Shown one piece after another: positions 35,571-43,317 of a stretch of DNA of 64,000 nt. A model generated the notes under the pieces. That model made no database searches and had not been told where the DNA came from. It saw only the letters and a program-made list of their open reading frames with translations. This DNA comes from Phycicoccus duodecadis. Lineage in GTDB: Bacteria; Actinomycetota; Actinomycetes; Actinomycetales; Dermatophilaceae. Position numbers and translations under genes: made by a program. Location: the NCBI RefSeq assembly GCF_002846495.1, contig NZ_PJNE01000001.1, positions 1,674,001 through 1,738,000 of the forward strand. Direction: 5' to 3'. The stretch's first letter is position 1, and the number at the start of each line of letters is the position of its first letter.

Positions 35571-37199
35571 TCAGAGGCCGAGCTCGGCCACCGTGACCTG
35601 GCGCATCTCGACCTTGCGGACCTTGCCGGTGACCGTCATGGGGAACTCGTCGACGACCTTGACGTACCGGGGCACCTTGTAGTGGGCGAGCCGGCCGGCG
35701 CAGTACTCGCGCACCGCCTCGGCCGTCAGCGGCTCGACGCCGTCGCGCATCCGCACCCACGCGCACAGCTCCTCGCCGTACTTCTCGTCGGGCACGCCGA
35801 TCACCTGGACGTCCTGGATGTCGGGGTGGGAGTAGAGGAACTCCTCCACCTCGCGGGGGTAGACGTTCTCACCGCCGCGGATGACCATGTCCTTGATGCG
35901 ACCGGTGATCTGCACGAAGCCGTCGTCGTCCATCACGCCGATGTCGCCGGTGCGCATCCAGCCGTCGACCAGCACCTCGGCGGTCTTCTCGGGCTCCTCC
36001 CAGTAGCCGAGCATCACCGAGTAGCCCTTGGTGCAGAACTCGCCGGGCGTCCCCCGCGGCACGGTCTCGCCGGTGACAGGGTCGACGACCTTGATCTCGA
36101 GGTGCGGATGCACCGAGCCCACGGTGTTGACCTTCTGCTCGAAGGTGTCGTCGACCCGGTTCTGCATCGACACCGGCGAGGTCTCGGTCATGCCGTAGGC
36201 GATGGTGACCTCCTCGATGCCGGACTCGATCAGGCGCGTCATCATCGACGCCGGGCAGGGCGAGCCGGCCATGATCCCGGTCCGCACCGACGACAGGTCG
36301 TAGTCCCCGAAGGTCGGCAGGTTCCACTCGGCGATGAACATCGTCGGCACCCCGTACAGCGAGGTGCAGCGCTCCTCCGCGGCGGCCGCGAGCGTCAGCG
36401 CGGGGTCGAAGCCGGCCGCCGGGATGACCATGCAGGCACCGTGCGTGATGGCCGCGAGGTTGCCCATCACCATCCCGAAGCAGTGGTAGAAGGGCACCGG
36501 GATGCAGATCCGGTCGGCCTCGGTGTAGCGGCACATCTCGCCGACCAGGTACCCGTTGTTGAGGATGTTGTGGTGCGAGAGGGTCGCGCCCTTGGGGAAC
36601 CCGGTCGTCCCCGACGTGTACTGGATGTTGATGGGGTCGTGCGGGTCGAGCTCGCTGGCCAGCAGGGTGAGCCGCTCGGGGCTGACCTCGTCGGCCCGAG
36701 CGAGCAGGGCGTCCCACGACTCCTCGCCCAGCACCACGACCTGCTCGAGCCCGGGGCACTCGGGGCGGGCGGCCTCGACCATCGCCACGTAGTCGGAGGT
36801 CTTGAACGACGCGGCCGTGACGAGCATCCGGATGCCGGCCTGGTTCAGGACGTAGGTCAGCTCGTGGGTGCGGTAGGCCGGGTTGATGGTGACCAGGATC
36901 GCGCCCACCTTGGCGGTCGCGAACTGCACCAGCACCCACTCGCTGCGGTTGGGGGCCCAGATGCCGACGCGGTCGCCCTTCTCGATGCCCGCGCCCACGA
37001 GCCCGCGGGCCAGCCGGTCGACCTGCTCGCCGAGCTCGGCGTACGTGAGGCGCACGCCCTGGGCCCGGTCGACGAGGGCGTCGCGGTCACCGAAGCGCTC
37101 GACGGTGGCGTCGAGGCAGGCCCCGATGGTCTGCTCGAGCAGGGGCGGCTCGAGCGGGCCGACGGTGTGCGAGAGCGTGGGGTCGGGCGTGGTGGCCAT
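35571..37199 (-). CDS. AMP-binding acyl-CoA synthetase
   Basis: The 542-residue protein is a fatty-acyl-CoA synthetase of the ANL superfamily. The ATP/AMP motif is YTSGTTGFPKG; later motifs are YGMTETSP, WMRTGDIGVMDDDGFVQITGRIKDMVIRGGENVYPREVE and TVTGKVRKVEM with the catalytic lysine. It activates a carboxylic acid to acyl-CoA via an acyl-adenylate. It resembles medium- to long-chain enzymes (FadD35-type). ATG 37199 is chosen over one six codons upstream. It reads from its own promoter; an 81-base gap separates it from the PLP-lyase gene. Confidence 0.92.
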   Translation of the reverse strand: MATTPDPTLSHTVGPLEPPLLEQTIGACLDATVERFGDRDALVDRAQGVRLTYAELGEQVDRLARGLVGAGIEKGDRVGIWAPNRSEWVLVQFATAKVGAILVTINPAYRTHELTYVLNQAGIRMLVTAASFKTSDYVAMVEAARPECPGLEQVVVLGEESWDALLARADEVSPERLTLLASELDPHDPINIQYTSGTTGFPKGATLSHHNILNNGYLVGEMCRYTEADRICIPVPFYHCFGMVMGNLAAITHGACMVIPAAGFDPALTLAAAAEERCTSLYGVPTMFIAEWNLPTFGDYDLSSVRTGIMAGSPCPASMMTRLIESGIEEVTIAYGMTETSPVSMQNRVDDTFEQKVNTVGSVHPHLEIKVVDPVTGETVPRGTPGEFCTKGYSVMLGYWEEPEKTAEVLVDGWMRTGDIGVMDDDGFVQITGRIKDMVIRGGENVYPREVEEFLYSHPDIQDVQVIGVPDEKYGEELCAWVRMRDGVEPLTAEAVREYCAGRLAHYKVPRYVKVVDEFPMTVTGKVRKVEMRQVTVAELGL

Positions 37200-37280
37200 G
37201 GGGCTCCTTCCGAGCAACGATGCCTGGGTCCCCAGCCAACACGGCCCGGGGCCGTGGCGGCAACAGCGGGGCGGACGGGA

Positions 37281-38741
37281 TCAGGGGGACGGGCGCGGGG
37301 TGGGGCGGCTCAGCCGGTCGAGGACCCCGAGGAGCAGCGCCTCGCGGGCCGCGGGCGGGCAGGCGTCGAGCAGTGCGTTGACCGGCGCCATCCGGTCGGG
37401 GAGCTCGATGGCCCCGCCCTCGCCGGACAGCCCGGCGGCGGCGAGGAGCCCGGTGAAGGCGGCGTCGTCGAGCGCCGTCGGGTCCAGGCTCACGAGCAGC
37501 GCGCCGAGGCCGGGGTCGACCGCCACCGGGCCGGCGGCGCGGGCGGCGGCGGTGGTCACGCCCAGGGCGTCGAGGAAGTCGGGCACCGAGGGCGCGGTGG
37601 CGGCCGAGAGGGTCAGGTGCAGCGTGGGGGGCACGGCGCCGAAGGCCATCTGCGGCTGGGTGTACCAGCCCCGCGCGAGCATCCCGTCGGCCAGCGTGAA
37701 GACGTCGCAGGTGTCGTCGGTGGTCAGCGCCAGGAGGGTCGAGTCGGGCGCCACCAGGACGTGCAGACCGTCGATGGCGTCGACCCCCGCGGCGAGCTCG
37801 AGCGTCGCGCGGCGCGCCTGGCGGGCCAGCCGGGCGTACCCGTCGGTCCCGATGTGGCGGGTCACGGCCCAGGCCGCCGCCAGCGGCCCTCCCGACTTGG
37901 TCGACTGCGCGGTGGTGTTGAGCATCGTGTAGCCGGGCCAGGCGGCCGAGGCGAACAGGTGCCCGCGACGCAGGTCGGCGTCCCGGTGCAGCAGGAGCGA
38001 GACGCCCTTGGGGGTGTAGGCGTACTTGTGCAGGTCGACGCTGATGCTGGTGACGCCCTCGACGGAGAAGGTCCAGGGCGGCAGGTGGTCGAGGTGCGGC
38101 AGGACCCAGCCGCCGATGCACGCATCGACGTGGCAGCGGATGCCGCGGGCCGCGGCCAGGGCGGCCACCTCGGCCACGGGGTCGACCACGCCGTGGGCGT
38201 ACGAGGGAGCCGAGGCCACCACCAGCACGGTGGAGTCGTCGACGGCCTCGGCCATCGCGGCCGGGTCGGCTCGCAGCGTGAGGGGGTCGACGTCGACGAC
38301 GACCGGCCGCACCCCGAGGTAGGAGGCGGCCTTGAGGAAGGCGGCGTGCGCGCTGGCGGGCAGGACCATGCTCGGGGCGGTGAGGTGGGGCGCGCCCCTG
38401 CGCGCCGCCAGGACGGCCAGCAGGATCGACTCGGTGCCGCCGGAGGTCGCGGCCCCCACGAACCCGTCGGGCGCGTCGAGCAGGGCGCCGGCCAGCGCGA
38501 CGAGGTCGTTCTCCATGCGCTGCAGCGAGGGGAACGCGGTGGGGTCGAGGCCGTTCGACGACGCGAACATGGCGAGCGCCTCGCGGCCCAGGGCGTCGGC
38601 GTCGGCCAGGCCGGAGTCGTACACGTAGGCGAGCGTGCGACCCCCGTGCGTCGGCAGGTCGGTCGCCTGCATCCGCCGCAGCTCGGCGAGCACCCGGCCG
38701 GCGGCCGGGCCGGAGGCGAGGGGCGGCGTCGCGTCGGTCAT
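37281..38741 (-). CDS. PLP-dependent lyase/decarboxylase, sphingosine-1-phosphate-lyase-like
   Basis: The 486-residue protein is a type I-fold group II PLP enzyme. GAATSGGTESILLAVLAAR binds the cofactor phosphate, CHVDACIGGWVLPHLDHLP contains the PLP-nitrogen aspartate, and SVDLHKYAYTPKGVS the Schiff-base lysine. The HVDAC(I/F)GG and DLHKYGY patterns are closest to sphingosine-1-phosphate lyase (DPL1) rather than to amino-acid decarboxylases. It could cleave a phosphorylated amino alcohol to an aldehyde and phosphoethanolamine. ATG 38741 overlaps the stop of the MFS transporter gene by four bases, so substrate import and cleavage are probably linked. Confidence 0.82.
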   Translation of the reverse strand: MTDATPPLASGPAAGRVLAELRRMQATDLPTHGGRTLAYVYDSGLADADALGREALAMFASSNGLDPTAFPSLQRMENDLVALAGALLDAPDGFVGAATSGGTESILLAVLAARRGAPHLTAPSMVLPASAHAAFLKAASYLGVRPVVVDVDPLTLRADPAAMAEAVDDSTVLVVASAPSYAHGVVDPVAEVAALAAARGIRCHVDACIGGWVLPHLDHLPPWTFSVEGVTSISVDLHKYAYTPKGVSLLLHRDADLRRGHLFASAAWPGYTMLNTTAQSTKSGGPLAAAWAVTRHIGTDGYARLARQARRATLELAAGVDAIDGLHVLVAPDSTLLALTTDDTCDVFTLADGMLARGWYTQPQMAFGAVPPTLHLTLSAATAPSVPDFLDALGVTTAAARAAGPVAVDPGLGALLVSLDPTALDDAAFTGLLAAAGLSGEGGAIELPDRMAPVNALLDACPPAAREALLLGVLDRLSRPTPRPSP

Positions 38742-40105
38742 CGGGCGACCTCCCGGTCGGGTCGGTAGTGGCGCAGGAGCACCAGCGAGAGGGCCACCAG
38801 CACGGCCGGCACGACGGTGAAGCCGAGCGCGATGGCGGTGCGGGCGGAGGCGGGCTGCGCGGCCGCGGCGTCGGTCGAGGACACGTAGCCGCCGAGGGTC
38901 AGGGCGCCCGCGTAGAGGAAGGGCCCGAGGGCCAGGCCCAGGGTCTCGCCGGCCGTCCAGACCCCGGTGTACGTGCCGGCCCGGTCCTCGCCGGTGCGGG
39001 CGGTGTCGGCGGCGGCGACGTCGGGCAGCATCGCGAGCGGGAACATCTGGCAGGCGGCGTAGCCCACGCCGACGACGGCCACGGTGACGGCGGTGGCGGC
39101 GAGGCCGAGCGGCACCGCGGCCAGGGTGGCGAGAGCGCCCAGCCCCAGGAGCAGCGAGCCCCAGAGGTAGCCGGAGCGCTTGCCACGGGCGCGCCCGACG
39201 CGCTGCCAGAGGGGCGTGACCAGGAGGGCCGGGCCGACGAAGCAGACGAAGAGCACGGTCGAGGCGGCCGGGCTGCCGAGCAGGACGCGCGCCACGTAGT
39301 CGACGCCGGCCAGCATCGACCCGGTCGCCAGCGCCTGCAGCACGAACACGCCCAGCAGCGTGCGGAACTCGCGCGAGGAGGCGACCACGCGCAGCTGGTC
39401 GCCTAGGCTGCCACCCGCGGTCGCGGCCCGGCTGGTCGGGGCCGTGCGGGTGCCCCACCAGGCGCCGAGGGTGCCGACGGCGATGAGCGCGCCGACGAAC
39501 AGCCCCACACCGCGGTAGCCCCACGTGGGGCCGAGGGCGTCGCGGACCACCGGGGCCAGGCCGCCGCTGACCAGGATGGCGAGGGCGAGCACGGCCACCC
39601 GCCAGGTCATCAGCCGGGTCCGCTCGTCGTAGTCGTCGGTCATCTCGGCCGGCATCGCCACGTACGGCACCTGGAAGAACGCGTAGGCGGTGGCGCAGCC
39701 GAGGAAGGCCACGACGACCCAGGCGGTGGCGATCCCGGTGGGTGCGGTCGGGCCCGAGAACAGGAGGACGAACAGCACGGCGAGGAGCAGACCGGCCCGC
39801 AGCAGGAAGGGCCGGCGACGGCCGCCGGGGTGGGTGGACCGGTCGCTGATGCGGCCCGCCACCGGGTTGAGCAGGACGTCCCAGGCCTTGGGCAGGAAGA
39901 CCACGAGCCCGGCGACCCCGGCGGCCACCCCGAGGCGGTCGGTGAGGTACGGCAGCAGGAGCAGACCCGGGACGGTGCCGAACGAGCCGGTCGCGACCGA
40001 GCCGAGGCCGTACCCGCGCCGGGCCGACGCCGGCAGTGCGCGGGCCGGGCCGGGCGCGGTCGGGGCGCGGCGGCCCGTGGGCCGACCCGCTGCGTCGGAG
40101 GTCAT
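38738..40105 (-). CDS. MFS_2/GPH-type transporter
   Basis: The 455-residue protein has about twelve membrane segments and the MFS_2 (MelB/MFSD2-like) signatures AWDVLLNPVAGRISDRS after segment two and YVAMPAEMTDDYDERTRL after segment four, where the aspartate bundle binds a coupling cation. The family contains sugar/Na symporters and, in animals, lysophospholipid transporters. It is translationally coupled to the lyase at 37281. Whether it imports a sugar or a lipid-like compound cannot be told from sequence. ATG 40105 starts a 30-residue polar N-terminus. Confidence 0.85.
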   Translation of the reverse strand: MTSDAAGRPTGRRAPTAPGPARALPASARRGYGLGSVATGSFGTVPGLLLLPYLTDRLGVAAGVAGLVVFLPKAWDVLLNPVAGRISDRSTHPGGRRRPFLLRAGLLLAVLFVLLFSGPTAPTGIATAWVVVAFLGCATAYAFFQVPYVAMPAEMTDDYDERTRLMTWRVAVLALAILVSGGLAPVVRDALGPTWGYRGVGLFVGALIAVGTLGAWWGTRTAPTSRAATAGGSLGDQLRVVASSREFRTLLGVFVLQALATGSMLAGVDYVARVLLGSPAASTVLFVCFVGPALLVTPLWQRVGRARGKRSGYLWGSLLLGLGALATLAAVPLGLAATAVTVAVVGVGYAACQMFPLAMLPDVAAADTARTGEDRAGTYTGVWTAGETLGLALGPFLYAGALTLGGYVSSTDAAAAQPASARTAIALGFTVVPAVLVALSLVLLRHYRPDREVAR

Positions 40106-40212
40106 GGGCGGACCCTAGTCACGGGCGGCGGTCGCGGGCCACGACGCGCGGAGGGTCGCGGGCGCGGGTGGCGGCGGGCGTCGTCGCGGTGAGCCCCGGG
40201 CAGGATGGGGGG

Positions 40213-40890
40213 ATGGGCGAGCGGCGACGGTTCCGGGGGCGCATCGCCGGCGTGGGCTCGACGTCCGGGGTGCGGGTGGTCGTCGGGTGGTGGTTCGAGA
40301 CGCCGTTCGGGCCGTTCGCCGACGTGATGGTCGAGGGGCCGGACGGGCACCGGGTGCTGCTGGCGCCGAGCGAGCAGGTTGCCGAGCTGGTCTCGACGAC
40401 GTACGCCTTCGACGAGGTGCGCCTCGAGCCCGTCACCGTGGCCGGGGCTCCACTTTCTCCCCCGATGCCGCAACCTTCAGGTCCGCACCCGCACGGTTCC
40501 CCGGCGAGCTCGAAAATCCCCCCGCGGAGCTGGTCGGTCGAGACGCCGTCGCTGTCGCTCGCGCTCGACGTCGGCGTCCGCACCCCGCTCGGCCGGATGC
40601 TCGTGCTCGTGCCGCGCCCGGTGGCGACCAGCCCGGCCTTCGCGACCCTGGCCGACCCGGTCGCGCGCGTCGCGATGCGCGGCGTCCGGACCCGAGGCGT
40701 CGCCCGGGCGGGGCGGCGGGAGTACTACGGCGCCACCGACGTCCGGGCGGTCATCGGGATGCACGGCACGTTCGACGGCGTGGAGCTCGGCGCCCTCGCC
40801 CCGGTGGACCCGCCGTGCCGCTTCGGCTTCTCGTCCACCCCGCGGCGCCCGTCGGTCACCGAGGTCGCCACCAGCATCGTCGACGTCTGA
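40213..40890 (+). CDS. hypothetical protein
   Basis: The 225-residue protein is not recognised. The N-terminal half (RFRGRIAGVGSTSGVRVVVG, then ETPFGPFADVMVEGPDGHRV) and the C-terminal half (SLALDVGVRTPLGRMLVLVP to CRFGFSSTPRRP) read like an ordered beta-rich cytosolic protein. They are joined by a Pro/Ser/His linker around residues 77-105 whose DNA is less GC-biased than the rest. ATG 40213 is preceded by GGGGGG. No signal peptide or membrane segment is seen. It is followed by palindrome B carrying IS copy 2. Confidence 0.6.
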   Translation: MGERRRFRGRIAGVGSTSGVRVVVGWWFETPFGPFADVMVEGPDGHRVLLAPSEQVAELVSTTYAFDEVRLEPVTVAGAPLSPPMPQPSGPHPHGSPASSKIPPRSWSVETPSLSLALDVGVRTPLGRMLVLVPRPVATSPAFATLADPVARVAMRGVRTRGVARAGRREYYGATDVRAVIGMHGTFDGVELGALAPVDPPCRFGFSSTPRRPSVTEVATSIVDV

Positions 40891-40946
40891 CCCGCTCCGG
40901 GCCGCCGCGCCCGGTCGAGGGGCCAGGACACGCGGATGGACGCCGC

Positions 40947-42198
40947 GGCGGTCTCAATCGGTGAGCGCAACGGGTTGGTTTCAGGCTACTTCGGCGAGGG
41001 CTTCGGCTGGGGTACGCCATCCCAGGGTCATGCGGGGTCGGGCGTTGAGTCCGTCTGCGACGGTCTCGAGGTCTTCTTGGGTGTACACGGACAGGTCGGT
41101 GCCCTTGGGGAAGTACTGGCGAAGGAGCCCGTTGGTGTTCTCGTTGCTGCCGCGTTGCCAGGGCGAGGCGGGGTCGCAGAACCACACGCTCAGCCCGGTC
41201 TCGGCACGGACTCGTTGGTGGGAGCCGACCAGCTCGACGCCTTGGTCCCAGGTCAGGGAGCGGGCCAGGTGCTCGGGTAGGGCGGTGATCTGTTGCGCGA
41301 TGGCGTCGGCGACGGATTCGGCGTCGTGCCGCCCTGGTAGGTGAAGCAGGATCACGAACCGGGTGGTGCGCTCGACCAGGGTCCCGATCGCCGAGGCGCT
41401 GTTCTTGCCGATGATCAGGTCACCTTCCCAGTGCCCGGGCACGGTGCGGGCGTCGACGTCCTTGGGTCGATTCGCGATCAGCAGCTCCCCGGGCACCCGG
41501 GGCCGTTTGGCGGCCTTGCGCGGGGCCCGACGGGCCCGACCGGTGCGAAGCGCGTGGTGCAGGTCAGCGCGCAGGTGGCCACGGCCTTGGACGTACAGCT
41601 CCTGGTAGAGCGTCTCGTGGGAGACCCGCATCGACTCATCATCGGGGAAGAGCACCTTGAGCCGGTTGCTGACCTGCTGAGGGCTCATCCGCTCGGTCCC
41701 GCCGATCCACGCCTGCACCGTCGCCGCGAGCACCCGGTGCCCGGACAGCTTGGTCGGTTTGGGCCGGCGGGCCCGCTGCTCAGCCTTCAGCTGCGCGATC
41801 CGCGCCGAGTACGGCCGCATCCGCACCGTCCCGGCGCTGGTGCGGCCCTTGGGGCGAAGGTTGCGCGCGATCTCCCGACTGATCGTCGACCGCGCCCGCC
41901 CGATCTCGCGCGCGATCTCCGCCTGGGTATGGCCCCGGGCGAGCATCTCCTCGATCGCCTCACGCTCCTCGAAGCTGAGCCGGTGGCCAGAGTCCGCAAC
42001 CCGCATCCTGATCACGCCACCAGACTCGCGGACCCACCGCCCCGCGATGCTCGATCCGACCCCAGCCACAGCCGCGGACCGCAGCACGTCACCATCGAGC
42101 CGGTACTCACGCCAGAACGCGTCCTCAAACCGACGAGCCAACTTCAATGTCACAACACACCTCCACAGGTCGTGTTGCGTTCACCCCCTGAGGCCGCA
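40947..42198 (-). mobile_element. IS30-family insertion sequence, copy 2 (1252 bp)
   Basis: The element has the same length, ends and transposase as copy 1 but lies in the opposite orientation. Flanking CGC duplications are at 40944-40946 and 42199-42201. The internal segments compared by eye are identical to copy 1. Together the copies form 1252-bp inverted repeats around about 23.7 kb. Confidence 0.93.
40981..42153 (-). CDS. IS30-family transposase, copy 2
   Basis: A 390-residue transposase identical in sequence to the one at 16077-17249, with the same helix-turn-helix (RARSTISREI) and DDE residues (HWEGDLIIG, WDQGVEL, SNENTNG). It starts at a GTG with GGAGG upstream. Intact, so either copy could mobilise both. 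Confidence 0.95.
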   Translation of the reverse strand: MTLKLARRFEDAFWREYRLDGDVLRSAAVAGVGSSIAGRWVRESGGVIRMRVADSGHRLSFEEREAIEEMLARGHTQAEIAREIGRARSTISREIARNLRPKGRTSAGTVRMRPYSARIAQLKAEQRARRPKPTKLSGHRVLAATVQAWIGGTERMSPQQVSNRLKVLFPDDESMRVSHETLYQELYVQGRGHLRADLHHALRTGRARRAPRKAAKRPRVPGELLIANRPKDVDARTVPGHWEGDLIIGKNSASAIGTLVERTTRFVILLHLPGRHDAESVADAIAQQITALPEHLARSLTWDQGVELVGSHQRVRAETGLSVWFCDPASPWQRGSNENTNGLLRQYFPKGTDLSVYTQEDLETVADGLNARPRMTLGWRTPAEALAEVA

Positions 42199-42251
42199 CG
42201 CCGAACGCCCCCATGTCCTGGCCTCTCGACCCGGCCGGCCCGGGGGCGGCG

Positions 42252-43172
42252 TCACTGGATGCGCAGCGTCCCCGGGTCGAGCCCGAGCGCGGCCGCGAAC
42301 CCCCGGAGCGTCGTCCGTCGTCGGGGCGGTGACCAGATGTCCTCGGCCCACAGCTCCAGGACGGTCCAGCCCTCGTCCCGGGCGAGTCCGGCGCGCTGCG
42401 CGTCGCTGCTCCGGCGGCGTCGGTCGGCATGCGCCTCGCCCTGGTACTCGCCCACGACCCGCTGCCGGCGCCAGACGAGGTCGCCCTCGAGCAGCCATCC
42501 GCCGTTCGCATCACGCACGACACCGTTCACCTCGGCCTCGGGGAAGCCGGCGCGGACGAACATCAGCCGGGCGCGCGTCTCCATGGGCGATCGGCTCCCG
42601 GGCCGCGCGAGCGTGAGCGCATCGAGCAGCGCTCCCCGCCCACGCGGCCGCACGCGACGCTCGAGGGCGGCGGACAGCGTCCCGACGGCCAGGGGATGGG
42701 GCGGCCCCAGGAGCGCATCGGCCACCACCACGAGGTCGTCGACGGTCATCGAGCCGCAGGGGAGCTCGCCCAGGTCGCACCAGGTGTCAGCACCCCCGAC
42801 CACCCGCAGCCCGTGGCACAGCACCACCTCGCGCGACTCGAGCCCTCGATGCCCCCGGCACCCGGCGCGGCGCGTCCTCGACCGGCCGGTGGGGCGCATC
42901 ACGTCGAGCAGGACCTCGGCCTCCAGCGCCGCGGGGAGGGGAAGCCCGAGCAGCCGAGCGGCCGTGGCGTGCGAGAACGCGGCGTCCGGGGGCAGGGCCA
43001 CCGCGAACGCCGTGGCCCGCTCGACCAGCGACGCCGGCAGGGCCGCCACGCGCACCGCGCGGGTGGGCCGGTGCAGGGCCCGCAGGTCGCCGTCGCGCAG
43101 GCCGGCGGCTCGTGCCTGACCCACGCTGAACGGGCCGTCGCCCAGATCCTCCGGCAGCTCGACCCTCCCCAT
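42252..43172 (-). CDS. AbiEi-like N-terminal domain with DUF559-type nuclease fold
   Basis: The 306-residue protein has an N-terminal winged-helix-like segment (FSVGQARAAGLRDGDLRALH, then RAVRVAALP) as in AbiEi-type antitoxin domains. Its C-terminal segment (GWLLEGDLVWRRQRVVGEYQGEAHADRRRR, then ARDEGWTVLELWAEDIW) has the E...D...ExQ layout of the DUF559/Vsr-like PD-(D/E)xK fold. Such proteins are common and multicopy in actinobacteria; their role is unknown and no AbiEii toxin partner is adjacent. It is bordered by palindromes B and D on both sides. Confidence 0.72.
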   Translation of the reverse strand: MGRVELPEDLGDGPFSVGQARAAGLRDGDLRALHRPTRAVRVAALPASLVERATAFAVALPPDAAFSHATAARLLGLPLPAALEAEVLLDVMRPTGRSRTRRAGCRGHRGLESREVVLCHGLRVVGGADTWCDLGELPCGSMTVDDLVVVADALLGPPHPLAVGTLSAALERRVRPRGRGALLDALTLARPGSRSPMETRARLMFVRAGFPEAEVNGVVRDANGGWLLEGDLVWRRQRVVGEYQGEAHADRRRRSSDAQRAGLARDEGWTVLELWAEDIWSPPRRRTTLRGFAAALGLDPGTLRIQ

Positions 43173-43229
43173 CGGTCCACTGTCCCCGACGGCGACGGGC
43201 CCCCGCGGTCGTCATCCACAGGCTGGGGA

Positions 43230-43287
43230 CGAGAGGCCAGAACACGCCGATGGATGGCCGCAGCCGTCCCCATGTCCTGGCCTCTCG
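43230..43287. repeat. palindromic intergenic repeat D (intact)
   Basis: CGAGAGGCCAGAACACG (43230-43246) and CATGTCCTGGCCTCTCG (43271-43287) are complementary at 15 of 17 positions, with a 24-base loop. It is the closest relative of repeat B (shared GAGAGGCCAG core and CATGTCCTGGCCTCTCGACC right arm). It lies upstream of the DUF559-like gene and downstream of the sugar dehydrogenase gene's... opposite flank, i.e. in the gap 43173-43317. Confidence 0.75.
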
Positions 43288-43317
43288 ACCGCGCCCGGCG
43301 CGCCCCGCGGCCGGGGA

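Larger units (their letters stand above)
40913..42231. repeat. palindromic intergenic repeat B, interrupted by IS30-family element
   Basis: The left arm GGTCGAGGGGCCAGGACACG (40913-40932) and the right arm CATGTCCTGGCCTCTCGACC (42212-42231) are complementary except at two of 20 positions (one a G-T wobble). Removing the IS and one CGC leaves a 24-base loop: 11 bases, CGC, 10 bases. The insertion is again central. It lies between the convergent genes ending at 40890 and 42252, so the ancestral element could terminate both. Confidence 0.82.

Noticed and set aside
35523..38768. A 1081-codon open frame on the plus strand
   Set aside because: It is antisense to the acyl-CoA synthetase and PLP-lyase genes, which have clear catalytic motifs. 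It shows no domain.
16032..42198. A composite transposon bounded by the two IS copies
   Set aside because: The 23.7 kb between them holds purM, pntAB, DUF3073 and other core genes, and each copy has its own CGC duplication, so each inserted separately.
42252..43172. An AbiE toxin-antitoxin pair
   Set aside because: Only the AbiEi-like N-terminal resemblance is present. No AbiEii nucleotidyltransferase is adjacent.
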